Below are positions 35,830 to 43,487 of a DNA stretch of 64,000 nucleotides, in pieces. This DNA is from Terriglobia bacterium (lineage in GTDB: Bacteria > Acidobacteriota > Terriglobia > Terriglobales > Acidobacteriaceae). The notes under the pieces are model-generated. The model saw nothing but the letters and a program-made list of their open reading frames with translations, made no database searches and was not told where the DNA came from. The number at the start of each line of letters is the position of its first letter. Within the stretch, counting starts at the first letter, position 1. Position numbers and translations under genes: made by a program. Where the stretch lies: contig JAVUPY010000070.1 in NCBI GenBank assembly GCA_032252755.1, forward strand, positions 62,001 to 126,000, read 5' to 3'.

Positions 35830-36510
35830 ATGACCGTCATTCTCGTACTAGCGACTTTCGTGGCATTCTTACTGATTGATCACTTCATGAACCGTGGCAA
35901 GGCTCCCGTTTTTGCAGCGCAGAGCGTGCGCCGTGAACCGGCCGTTCCAAGGCTGCAGCCAAGCCTGGTGGGTGGGTTCAAGGTTCCGGAAAACTTCCGC
36001 TTCCATCCCGGTCACACTTGGGCACTAAGCGAGAGCCCGAACCTGGTTCGTATCGGCGTCGACGATTTCGCCTCGAAGATCCTTGGCAACAGGATCGAAT
36101 CCATACTGCTGCCGCAGCGCGGTCAGTGGATACGCCAGGGACAGAAGGTGTGGTCCTTGGTGCGGAACGGGAAAAAGATCGACATGGTTTCCCCAATTGA
36201 GGGCAGCGTTGCTGATGTGAACGACGAACTCGCGAACAACCCGGCGCTATTTAATAAGGACCCGTATGGCGAGGGCTGGATGGTGACCGTGCAGTCGCCC
36301 GACGCCAAGACCAACTTCCGCAACCTGATGGGAGGTGCGCTGGCCCGCTGGTGGACCGAAGAGTCGGCGCTCCGGCTATCCAAAAGACTCCCCGGGACAA
36401 TTGGTGCCTTGGCTCTCGCGCAGGATGGCGGCATAGCCTCCAGCGACCTGACTGCGACCCTGCCCGACGAGAAGGTCGCCGAAATCGCCCACGAGTTCTT
36501 CCTGGCTTAG
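35830..36510 (+). CDS. Membrane-anchored GcvH-like (lipoyl-domain fold) protein without the lipoyl lysine
   Basis: A 226-residue protein. The N-terminal helix (VILVLATFVAFLLIDHFMN) is a likely membrane anchor. Residues about 55-165 match glycine-cleavage H protein: FRFHPGHTWALSESPNLVRI, GVDDFASKILGNRIESILLP, and VSPIEGSVADVNDELANNPA then LFNKDPYGEGWM, the closing signature of H proteins. In true GcvH the lipoylated Lys lies eight residues before the SP proline; here the stretch is VRNGKKIDMVSP and that position is Gly, with lysines one and two residues later. It is therefore probably not lipoylated in the usual way. The C-terminal tail (LPDEKVAEIAHEFFLA) is unassigned. No other glycine-cleavage gene is nearby. 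Confidence 0.8.
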   Translation: MTVILVLATFVAFLLIDHFMNRGKAPVFAAQSVRREPAVPRLQPSLVGGFKVPENFRFHPGHTWALSESPNLVRIGVDDFASKILGNRIESILLPQRGQWIRQGQKVWSLVRNGKKIDMVSPIEGSVADVNDELANNPALFNKDPYGEGWMVTVQSPDAKTNFRNLMGGALARWWTEESALRLSKRLPGTIGALALAQDGGIASSDLTATLPDEKVAEIAHEFFLA

Positions 36511-36526
36511 TTAGTCATCGCCACTT

Positions 36527-36555
36527 GCCCCCGGGAGTGCCCCGGGGGCTTTTTT
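36527..36555 (+). terminator. Terminator after the GcvH-like gene
   Basis: GCCCCCGG (36527-36534) pairs with CCGGGGGC (36542-36549) and is followed by six T. Confidence 0.9.
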
Positions 36556-36594
36556 CGTAATAGTCGACTTTCGATTTTCAGCTTTTGACCTCCG

Positions 36595-36632
36595 GGTGAT
36601 TCGAGTCACAAGTCTGGGTGATAACTATCACG
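36595..36632 (+). promoter_or_regulatory. Tandem CRP/FNR-family operator-like palindromes
   Basis: Two sites: GGTGA-TTCGAG-TCACA (36595-36610, 9 of 10 matches to TGTGA-N6-TCACA) and GGTGA-TAACTA-TCACG (36617-36632, 8 of 10). The second also reads GTGAT-N4-ATCAC, close to an FNR site. Their centres are 22 bases apart, two helical turns. They lie about 130-160 bases before the first gene of the CoA-transferase/2-oxoacid oxidoreductase operon and just after the preceding terminator. Confidence 0.5.
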
Positions 36633-36758
36633 GCTGTGTGCTTGCCCGGGTCTGACACTGGGTAAGGATGAGGGAAGGGTCCGTCGAAGCATGCCCCAAC
36701 GAACCACACCTCCGGCTCCAGCTCCCGGCTTATGTCGTTGTAAGGGAGATGCCTTTTT

Positions 36759-37205
36759 ATGATGCTCGCTTATCGACTCGTAAAATTGATTGAACTTCAT
36801 TCCGAGGGCCTCTCCAAGGCGCTTCGCAAGAAGATGGAAGCGTGCCGCCGCTGTCCGGCCTACAAGAACGTTCCAGAAGAAGAACTTACAGCCGTTGTCT
36901 ATGAAATGTACCGGAACCTCGGCGAGTGGTTGCTTGGCAAGACCGAAGCTGACATCGAGCATCGTTACCGCGCCATCGGCGCCAGGCGCGCCCAACAGAA
37001 CGTCCCTCTTAGCCAGATGATTTGGGTCATTTCCCTGGTGAAGGAAAACCTGTGGGAGTACCTGAAGCAGGAGAACGTAATGGAGCGCCCCGCCGAAGTT
37101 TTCGGCGAACTGGAGATGCTGCAACTGCTGGAACAGTTTTTCGATCGCGCGCAGTATTACGCGGCGCTCGGCTATGAAGAGGCCCGTGTCCTTCATCCGG
37201 CCTAA
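36759..37205 (+). CDS. RsbRD N-terminal-domain-like protein
   Basis: A 148-residue all-helical cytoplasmic protein matching the RsbRD_N/sensor N-terminal helical domain: LHSEGLSKALRKKMEACRRC, TAVVYEMYRNLGEWLLGKTE, QNVPLSQMIWVISLVKENLW and EVFGELEMLQLLEQFFDRAQ. In other bacteria this domain sits in front of STAS domains or histidine kinases as a non-haem sensory module; here it stands alone. A CxxC pair (CRRC at about 29-32) could be redox active. It is the first gene of the operon, 23 bases before the CoA-transferase, so it may sense a signal for that pathway. Ribosome site AAGGGAG lies somewhat far upstream. Confidence 0.72.
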   Translation: MMLAYRLVKLIELHSEGLSKALRKKMEACRRCPAYKNVPEEELTAVVYEMYRNLGEWLLGKTEADIEHRYRAIGARRAQQNVPLSQMIWVISLVKENLWEYLKQENVMERPAEVFGELEMLQLLEQFFDRAQYYAALGYEEARVLHPA

Positions 37206-37228
37206 ATGTAGTAGCTCGAGGGAAATTT

Positions 37229-38557
37229 ATGCCCTGGCAAGAGGATTATCGAAGCAAGTTGACAACGGCGCGCGAAGCCGTGCAGTGCGTGCAGTCCGGC
37301 ATGCGTGTCCACATCCACCCCGGCTGCGCCGAACCGGAAGCCCTCGTCGAGGCGCTGATGGCACGCGGCCCGTACGTTCGCGACGTCGAAATCATCCATA
37401 TCCTGACACTCGGCCGGGCCGACTACATTGCCCCGGAGATGGAAGGCCACTTCCGGCATAATGCGATGTTCATCGGCGGCAACGTTCGCGATGCCGTGAA
37501 CGAAGGCCGCGCCTGCTTCACGCCTGTCTTTCTGCATGAGATCGAGTGTCTCTTCGAACACGGCGATCTGCCCATTGATGTCTCGATGATCCAGGTCTCG
37601 CCGCCCGACGATCATGGTTTCTGCAGCTTCGGCGTCGGGGTCGATATCACTCTGACCGCCACCAAGGTCGCGAAGATTGTTATTGCCCAGGTGAACGCGC
37701 AAATGCCGCGCACCTACGGCGACAGTTTCATCCACGTCAGCCAGATCGATCGCATCGTCGAGGCTTCACAGCCACTTTGCGAATTGAAGAAGCATCCGTT
37801 CGGCCCGGTCGAAGAAGCCATTGGCAAACATGTCGCAGCGCTCATCCCGGATGGCGCGTGCCTGCAGATGGGAATCGGCGGCATTCCAGACGCGGTCCTC
37901 TCAAACCTCGGAAACCATCATGACCTTGGCATTCATACGGAGATGGTTTCGGACAATGTCATACCTCTGATCGACTCCGGAATCATCAATGGTGAAGCCA
38001 AGAACTACAAGCCGCGCAAGGTAATTCTCGGGTTCCTGCTCGGCACCAGGAAATTGTTCGACTTCGTGCACGATAACCCGATTTTCGAATTCCACCCGAC
38101 CTCATACACCAACGACCCTTTCTTGATCAGCCGCAACGACAACATGGTCGCCATCAACTCGGCGTTGCAGGTCGATATGACCGGGCAGGTCTGCTCCGAC
38201 TCCGTCGGCCCGAGGTTCTACAGCGGCTTCGGTGGACAGGTGGATTTCATTCGCGGCGCAGCCCGCAGCAAGGGTGGAAAGCCGATCATAGCGATTCCTT
38301 CGACAGCGAAGGACGGCACCATTTCGCGCATCGTTCCCATGCTGACGCCTGGTGCCGGGGTCGTTACCACCCGCGCCGACGTCCACTATGTCGTCACCGA
38401 ATTCGGTGTTGCCTACCTGCACGGCAAGACCATCCGCCAGCGGGCAGAGGCGCTCATCAACATTGCTCATCCCAAGTTCCGCGATGAGCTTCGAGATTAT
38501 TGCGAACGCATGCACTGGGTGCAGCCGCGTGCGGTCGCTGCAGCTATAGAGAGGTAA
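37229..38557 (+). CDS. Acetyl-CoA hydrolase/4-hydroxybutyrate CoA-transferase family protein
   Basis: A 442-residue cytoplasmic class I CoA-transferase (Cat1/AbfT family). It exchanges CoA between an acyl-CoA and a carboxylate via a glutamyl-CoA intermediate. Motifs: MRVHIHPGCAEPEALVEAL at the N-terminus, VSPPDDHGFCSFGVGVD, LQMGIGGIPDAVLSNLGNHH, HTEMVSDNVIPLID (with the likely catalytic Glu), and FYSGFGGQVDFIRGAARSKG with TEFGVAYLHGKTIRQRA at the C-terminus. A GAGGGAAATTT ribosome site precedes the ATG. It is followed at 3 bases by the ferredoxin subunit of a 2-oxoacid oxidoreductase, which suggests it conserves or redistributes the acyl-CoA made by that enzyme. Confidence 0.9.
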   Translation: MPWQEDYRSKLTTAREAVQCVQSGMRVHIHPGCAEPEALVEALMARGPYVRDVEIIHILTLGRADYIAPEMEGHFRHNAMFIGGNVRDAVNEGRACFTPVFLHEIECLFEHGDLPIDVSMIQVSPPDDHGFCSFGVGVDITLTATKVAKIVIAQVNAQMPRTYGDSFIHVSQIDRIVEASQPLCELKKHPFGPVEEAIGKHVAALIPDGACLQMGIGGIPDAVLSNLGNHHDLGIHTEMVSDNVIPLIDSGIINGEAKNYKPRKVILGFLLGTRKLFDFVHDNPIFEFHPTSYTNDPFLISRNDNMVAINSALQVDMTGQVCSDSVGPRFYSGFGGQVDFIRGAARSKGGKPIIAIPSTAKDGTISRIVPMLTPGAGVVTTRADVHYVVTEFGVAYLHGKTIRQRAEALINIAHPKFRDELRDYCERMHWVQPRAVAAAIER

Positions 38558-38560
38558 TAA

Positions 38561-38830
38561 ATGGCGAATCAGCCACGTGGAGATGTAAAGATCAACCAGG
38601 ACGAATGCAAAGGCTGCGGCCTCTGCGTTGAGTCCTGCCCACCCAAGGTCCTCGAACTGGCGTCCGATCTGAATGCTTACGGCGTTCATCCGGCCCAATA
38701 CAAAGGCGACGCCTGCACCGGTTGCGGCATTTGCTTCTACTGCTGCCCGGAGCCAGGCGCCATTACCGTCTATCGCGTAGTCGCCGAGAAAACTGCAAAA
38801 CCGGAGGTGCCTCATGCGGCAGCTGTGTAA
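38561..38830 (+). CDS. 2-oxoacid:acceptor oxidoreductase ferredoxin-type subunit
   Basis: An 89-residue dicluster ferredoxin subunit (delta/KorD-like). Two CxxCxxCxxxCP motifs bind two [4Fe-4S] clusters: [19 protein letters not shown] near the N-terminus and [17 protein letters not shown] later. It passes electrons from the thiamine-diphosphate subunit to external ferredoxin. The gene overlaps the alpha subunit start by 17 bases. A GAGAGG ribosome site is before its ATG. Confidence 0.93.
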   Translation: MANQPRGDVKINQDECKGCGLCVESCPPKVLELASDLNAYGVHPAQYKGDACTGCGICFYCCPEPGAITVYRVVAEKTAKPEVPHAAAV

Positions 38831-39866
38831 GGGCAACGTCGCCATTGTCAAAGGTGCCGTGGTGGCCGGGTGTCGCTCATTCTATGGTTACCCCATAACC
38901 CCCGCCAGCGAGATCGCCGAATACGCTTCACTACTCATCCCGCAGGTAGGTGGCACGTTCCTGCAGGCGGAGAGCGAAGTCTCGGCCATCAACATGGTTT
39001 ACGGCGCAGCATCGGCCGGGCAGCGCGTGATGACCGCTTCTTCGGGCCCTGGCGTTAGCCTGATGCAGGAGGGCCTCTCCTACATCGCTGGCGCCGAACT
39101 CCCCGCCGTTGTCGTCGATGTAGTTCGCGGAGGTCCGGGCCTCGGCAATATCGCTCCCGAACAAAGCGACTACATGGCGGTGGTGAAAGGCGGCGGCCAC
39201 GGCTGCTACCGAAATATCGTTCTCGGCCCGGCTTCGGTGCAGGAGATGTTCGAACTCACCGTCCTCGCGTTCGAACTAGCCGACAAGTACCGCAATCCGG
39301 CTTTCATCCTCACGGACGGGTTCGTCGGCCAGATGATGGAGCCGCTCGATATCGAAGTGAAGCCGGTGAAGGAGTACGAGAAGCCGTGGGCCGTGAAGGG
39401 CACCGCGGAAACGCGTAAGAACCTGGTCACCTCGATTCAACTCGAGCCCGACGAACTCGAACGTCACGTTCGTCACCTCGAGTCGAAGTACAAGGAATGC
39501 GAAGCCAACGAAGTTCGCTTCGAAACCTACCGCGCTGAAGATGCCGAAGTGCTATTCGTTGGGTATGGAATCGTCTCGCGCGTTCTGCGCTCAGCCGTTG
39601 ATCATGCCCGCGAACAAGGAATGAAGGTTGGCTTGTTCCGTCCGATCACGCTATGGCCGTTCCCGTCTGCAGCACTGGCGAAAGCGGCGTCGAAGTGCCG
39701 CTGCGTCATGGTCGTCGAACTCAGCACCGGAATGATGCTCGAGGACGTTCGCTTGTCGCTGAACGGTAAGGTGCCCATCGAGTTCTACAGCAGGGTCGGC
39801 GGTAACGTTCCGTCGGTCGAAGAGATCCATGCCGAGCTGTTCTCCCGCGTTGCGGCGCTGGTGTAA
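38814..39866 (+). CDS. 2-oxoacid:acceptor oxidoreductase alpha subunit (VorB/KorA-like)
   Basis: A 350-residue subunit of an oxygen-sensitive 2-oxoacid:ferredoxin oxidoreductase. It opens [20 protein letters not shown] with [13 protein letters not shown] following, then [40 protein letters not shown] and [20 protein letters not shown], the pyrimidine-binding region of VorB-type alpha subunits. The C-terminal domain ([29 protein letters not shown]) is present. VorB-like features favour branched-chain 2-oxoacids, but 2-oxoglutarate or pyruvate cannot be excluded. GGAGG is seven bases upstream of the ATG. Confidence 0.92.
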   Translation: MRQLCKGNVAIVKGAVVAGCRSFYGYPITPASEIAEYASLLIPQVGGTFLQAESEVSAINMVYGAASAGQRVMTASSGPGVSLMQEGLSYIAGAELPAVVVDVVRGGPGLGNIAPEQSDYMAVVKGGGHGCYRNIVLGPASVQEMFELTVLAFELADKYRNPAFILTDGFVGQMMEPLDIEVKPVKEYEKPWAVKGTAETRKNLVTSIQLEPDELERHVRHLESKYKECEANEVRFETYRAEDAEVLFVGYGIVSRVLRSAVDHAREQGMKVGLFRPITLWPFPSAALAKAASKCRCVMVVELSTGMMLEDVRLSLNGKVPIEFYSRVGGNVPSVEEIHAELFSRVAALV

Positions 39867-39884
39867 GCGGGAGGGAGGAATATA

Positions 39885-41336
39885 GTGAGCGAGTATCAGG
39901 TTATTCATCAGAAGTCCGAATCGTTCTACCAAAACTACGACCGCAAGTCCGAACTGCAGCACCAGACGCACTACTGTCCCGGTTGCGGTCACGGCGTGGC
40001 CCACAAACTCATTGGCGAAGCGCTGGAGGACATGGGCCTCCAGGATCGCGCCGTATTCGTCAGCCCCGTCGGCTGCTCCGTCTTCGCGTACTACTATTTC
40101 GATACCGGCAACGTGCAGGCTGCACACGGTCGAGCGCCCGCCGTCGCGACGGCCCTGAAGCGCTCGAACCCTGAAGCCATCGTCATGAGCTACCAGGGCG
40201 ACGGCGATCTCGCCGCCATCGGCACCGCCGAGATCATTCACGCCGCCAACCGTGGCGAGAATATCTGCGTCTTCTTTATCAACAACGCCATTTATGGCAT
40301 GACCGGCGGACAGATGGCTCCGACCACCCTCGTCGGCCAGACCTCGACAACGTCTCCCTGGGGACGACGTCCGAACAACGAGGGCTTCCCTATCCACATG
40401 GCCGAGATGCTTGCGACGTTGCAAGCACCCGCGTTCATCGAGCGCGTCTCGCTCGGCGATAACAAGAACATCATCAAGGCCCGCAAGGCCGTCCGCAAAG
40501 CCCTGGAGAACCAGAAGAACGGAAAGGGCTTCTCCTTCGTCGAAATCCTCTCGCCCTGCCCAACCATCCTGAAGATGGACCCCGTGGTCGCGCGCAAGTG
40601 GGTAAACGAAACCCTGACCAAGAACTTCCCACTTGGCAATTTCCGCGATAAGGAAGCCGAAATTCCTTTCGTTCCCGCGCCACAGCACAACATTGAAGAC
40701 GTGCTTGGAATCTCCAAGAAGCCCTCACGTGTTCCTGAGAACCTGGCTTCCCACGGCCGCGACCTCACCATCAAGATCGCCGGCTTCGGCGGCCAGGGAG
40801 TCCTGCTGCTTGGCCAGTTGATGGCCGAAATGGGCATGCGCGAACAGCTGGAAGTCAGCTGGCTTCCGTCGTATGGTCCGGAAATGCGCTCCGGTTCCGC
40901 GCATTGCCATGTCACGCTTTCGCACGAGCGCATCGGCTCGCCACTCATCTCGCACCCAGAAGTGCTGGTTGCGATGAACGAGATCTCGCTGCGCAAGTTC
41001 GGCCCGCACGTGGCTCATGGCGGAACCATCTTCTACAACCGGGATCGAGTTCCCGAGGACATCAGCATCGATCACGCTCGCATCGTCTGCCTGCCGGCGT
41101 CTGAAATCGCTGACCAGATCGGTTCAGCGAAGGTCGCCAATGTCGTCATGCTCGGCGCGATCCTGGAAGAGACCGAGTGCCTGACGCCGGAAACCGCCAT
41201 GCAGGTGATCGAAGAAACGGTGCGCAATCCAAAATTGCTTGAGCTCGACCGCAAGGCCCTTCTCGCCGGACGCAATTTCGTCGACAACGAAGTCCACGTC
41301 GGTGCGGTCAGCCAGCCGGATGGGTATTCGTACTGA
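39885..41336 (+). CDS. 2-oxoacid:acceptor oxidoreductase, fused beta and gamma subunits
   Basis: A 483-residue fusion. Residues 1-265 are the thiamine-diphosphate beta subunit: YCPGCGHG at 30-37, SPVGCSVF, and the cofactor motif from GDGD (105-108) to the NN at 133-134 with YGMTGGQMAPTT following. From about 294 the gamma domain begins (LTIKIAGFGGQGVLLLGQLM), with SWLPSYGPEMRSGSAHCHVT, and ends near the C-terminus. In many organisms these are separate genes. With the adjacent alpha and ferredoxin subunits it makes a complete enzyme converting a 2-oxoacid plus CoA to acyl-CoA, CO2 and reduced ferredoxin. GTG start with GGGAGGGAGG upstream; a strong terminator follows. Confidence 0.93.
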   Translation: MSEYQVIHQKSESFYQNYDRKSELQHQTHYCPGCGHGVAHKLIGEALEDMGLQDRAVFVSPVGCSVFAYYYFDTGNVQAAHGRAPAVATALKRSNPEAIVMSYQGDGDLAAIGTAEIIHAANRGENICVFFINNAIYGMTGGQMAPTTLVGQTSTTSPWGRRPNNEGFPIHMAEMLATLQAPAFIERVSLGDNKNIIKARKAVRKALENQKNGKGFSFVEILSPCPTILKMDPVVARKWVNETLTKNFPLGNFRDKEAEIPFVPAPQHNIEDVLGISKKPSRVPENLASHGRDLTIKIAGFGGQGVLLLGQLMAEMGMREQLEVSWLPSYGPEMRSGSAHCHVTLSHERIGSPLISHPEVLVAMNEISLRKFGPHVAHGGTIFYNRDRVPEDISIDHARIVCLPASEIADQIGSAKVANVVMLGAILEETECLTPETAMQVIEETVRNPKLLELDRKALLAGRNFVDNEVHVGAVSQPDGYSY

Positions 41337-41366
41337 AAATGCAATTAGCGATTAGCCAATGGCAAA

Positions 41367-41396
41367 AGCCCTGAGATTTCTCAGGGCTTCTTTTTT
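41367..41396 (+). terminator. Terminator of the 2-oxoacid oxidoreductase operon
   Basis: AGCCCTGAG (41367-41375) pairs perfectly with CTCAGGGCT (41380-41388) and is followed by TCTTTTTT. Confidence 0.93.
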
Positions 41397-41425
41397 CGGG
41401 GTTGGAAATGACTAATTACTTCGTC

Positions 41426-42142
41426 TTACTGCCCGCCATTCCCCAATTTCAAGTTCTCCGCAACCTGCCCCATGCCTTCTGAAAACCGTCCCAGGAAAGC
41501 GCTTCGTTTGTCGTGAATCGTCCAGTTCTCGCCCAGTCCCGGTCCAGCATAACGATCGGTGACGGCCACTGCCGGAACCGCATGCACTAATTTCACCAGT
41601 GGCGGGTAGAACGTCACCTCGTTCCCGCAGAGGTGATCCATGTCGTTGAGCGGTCGCGTCTGGATCGACGCCAGGTCGCCGGCCATCATGCGCGCGAGCC
41701 CATGCTGATGCTCGTTCTGCGGCAGTTCCATCATCACTGGCTCGTCCTTCACCTCAACCACGTTGTCGAGCAGCCTTCCCGCATAGTGCTTTGCCAGACT
41801 GATCAGCGCGTCCTTCTGCTGCGGGCTCGCATGATCGTCCACGATCAGCACCGACTTCGCCGGGTACGGGTTCTCATATGGATCACCCAAGGTGCCGTTC
41901 GTGCGCACCGCCGCGGCAACACCAAGACCGTCCAGTTTCACGCCATCCCACGAGCCGCGATCGACCTTCCACGCCATGATGGCCTCGCGCCCAGCCAGGT
42001 TCACCTCGCCATTCGCGAAGCACTGCCCGGTGTAGACGTCGGCGCTGCGGGTCTCCATGTACTCACCCTGAATCTGTTGCGCGAAAAGAGAAACTGAGAA
42101 GAGAGAAATGCCGGCAAGCGCCAGCAGCAGAGTTCTACGCAT
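41426..42142 (-). CDS. DUF1326-like secreted protein
   Basis: A 238-residue exported protein. ATG 42142 has AGGGG seven bases upstream and gives a signal peptide (MRRTLLLALAGISLFSVSLF, cleavage near AQQ). The mature part carries YMETRSADVYTGQCFANGEV, GVKLDGLGVAAAVR and KSVLIVDDHASPQQKDALIS, which follow the layout of DUF1326 proteins (Cys-containing start, LDGL core, D-x-A-x2-Q-x2-AL helix). That family has no established activity. It is convergent with the 2-oxoacid oxidoreductase operon and otherwise isolated. Moderate confidence in the family name, high in the gene. Confidence 0.68.
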   Translation of the reverse strand: MRRTLLLALAGISLFSVSLFAQQIQGEYMETRSADVYTGQCFANGEVNLAGREAIMAWKVDRGSWDGVKLDGLGVAAAVRTNGTLGDPYENPYPAKSVLIVDDHASPQQKDALISLAKHYAGRLLDNVVEVKDEPVMMELPQNEHQHGLARMMAGDLASIQTRPLNDMDHLCGNEVTFYPPLVKLVHAVPAVAVTDRYAGPGLGENWTIHDKRSAFLGRFSEGMGQVAENLKLGNGGQ

Positions 42143-42212
42143 ACAGCCACCCCTCACCCACTTGTTCCTATTCTAGATGAGGTCGGGGCGGCATGGATTC
42201 GGAATGTAAAGG

Positions 42213-42289
42213 CAGCTCTCAGTTCCTACAGTCGGCCCTCAAAGAGATCAGAGTTCCACCGACAACTGAGAACCGAGAACTGGGAGCTG
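42213..42289. repeat. Inverted repeat with 13-base arms
   Basis: CAGCTCTCAGTTC (42213-42225) and GAACTGGGAGCTG (42277-42289) are complementary at 12 of 13 positions. The right arm lies in a degenerate run of ACTGAGAACC-like units (42264-42295). Intergenic, between divergent genes; role unknown. Confidence 0.45.
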
Positions 42290-42391
42290 AGAACCGCTTT
42301 TCGGTACTTCCGTTCATCATCCCCCTGTTACCCAAGTGGTGACTACCGTTCACCCGTTCTTCGCCCTGCCTGTGCTACGCTTCGGCCATCT

Positions 42392-43405
42392 GTGGCCAAT
42401 TTTGAAAAAGCACCGGCAGAGGTCCAGGAGATCCTTTCCAAGCCCATCCAGCAACTCGGCTTGAAACTGGAAGGATCTCCGCTCGAGCGCTTCGTCCAGC
42501 AACTCTATAAGGAACTCGACGCGAAAGGCCTCAAGAAGTTTCGGCCCAAGTGTTACCTGACTGACGAATGGGGCTGCCCCAACATGGAACCCGTCATCGG
42601 AATCCCGTTCTATCTGGCCGACCCCAAGCTGCAGCATCTCGAGCAGGAGATGAACGACATTGAAGATGCGCGCCAGATCATGATGTATATGCGTCACGAG
42701 GCTGGGCACGCCTTCAATTACGCTTACGCTTTATACAAAACGGAAGAATGGCGGCACCTGTTTGGCCCATTCCGGCGTCCTTATCGTGACAATTACAAGC
42801 CCGTGCCGTTCTCGCGTCAGTTTGTCCGCCACATGGAAGGCTGGTACGCGCAGAAGCATCCCGATGAAGATTTTGCTGAGACTTTCGCGGTCTGGCTGAC
42901 GCCTCGCTCCAACTGGCGCAAGCGCTACAAAGATTGGGGCGCGATGAAGAAACTGCTGTACATGGATCGCATTGGCCGCAAGCTTCGCGACGTCGATCCA
43001 GCTGTCGCGCATGGTGACACGGATATCACGGTGGACGAAATGGATGTTACGGTCGGCGAGTTCTATCAGCGTGCGCTCGATCAGCAACTCACGCCGGGCG
43101 AGCTTCCTCTCGACACGGATTTGCGCGACATCTTCAACGTGTCAAAACGCCGCATGAGGAATGTGCGTCCCGCCGCCGATCTTCTCCGCGAGAATCGCAA
43201 GGTGCTCGTCGATAAGGTGAATTACTGGACCGGTGTGCAACGTCCGCTGGTGAAGAAACTGGTCGAGACCATCGAAGCGAAAGTCGCTGAACTCGGGCTG
43301 CGTGCCGACGTAAAATGTGAAAGAGAATATTTAACGGAAGTAACCGTGTACGCAACCGCGCTGGCGATGAACTACATCACTCGGGGCAAGTTCATTTCAC
43401 CCTGA
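42392..43405 (+). CDS. Putative zinc-binding metallopeptidase (Peptidase_Mx-like)
   Basis: A 337-residue cytoplasmic protein. A gluzincin-type motif RHEAGHAFNYAYALY around residue 104 carries HExxH, with a downstream DEDFAETFAVWLTP that would supply the third ligand and the Met-turn-like region. Before it lies LTDEWGCPNMEPVIGIPFYL. The family (putative zinc-binding metallo-peptidase) has no defined substrate. GTG start in a poor context. It is 82 bases upstream of an ATP-grasp ligase gene with a palindromic repeat in between; the pair may make and cleave a peptide-like product, or process each other's substrate. Confidence 0.78.
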   Translation: MANFEKAPAEVQEILSKPIQQLGLKLEGSPLERFVQQLYKELDAKGLKKFRPKCYLTDEWGCPNMEPVIGIPFYLADPKLQHLEQEMNDIEDARQIMMYMRHEAGHAFNYAYALYKTEEWRHLFGPFRRPYRDNYKPVPFSRQFVRHMEGWYAQKHPDEDFAETFAVWLTPRSNWRKRYKDWGAMKKLLYMDRIGRKLRDVDPAVAHGDTDITVDEMDVTVGEFYQRALDQQLTPGELPLDTDLRDIFNVSKRRMRNVRPAADLLRENRKVLVDKVNYWTGVQRPLVKKLVETIEAKVAELGLRADVKCEREYLTEVTVYATALAMNYITRGKFISP

Positions 43406-43418
43406 GGAACTGCCGACC

Positions 43419-43452
43419 GTGCCCCACGTCTGCCGCAGTCAGCAGATGTGGG
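43419..43452. repeat. Dispersed palindromic element, copy 2
   Basis: CCCACGTCTGC (43423-43433) pairs with GCAGATGTGGG (43442-43452), 11 pairs including one G-T. It shares the TCTGCCG(C/T)AG and GCAGATGTGGG blocks with copy 1 at 27394-27424. It lies 14 bases after the peptidase stop. Confidence 0.6.
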
Positions 43453-43487
43453 CCTGAGATGTGGAACTGAGGAAGCATCGAGGCATC

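Noticed and set aside
36606-37196. 196-codon frame on the minus strand
   Set aside because: Antisense to the RsbRD_N-like gene, which has the family motifs and the operon context.
42264-42295. Short tandem repeat of ACTGAGAACC-like units
   Set aside because: Only about three degenerate units; not a CRISPR array (no constant repeats or spacers).
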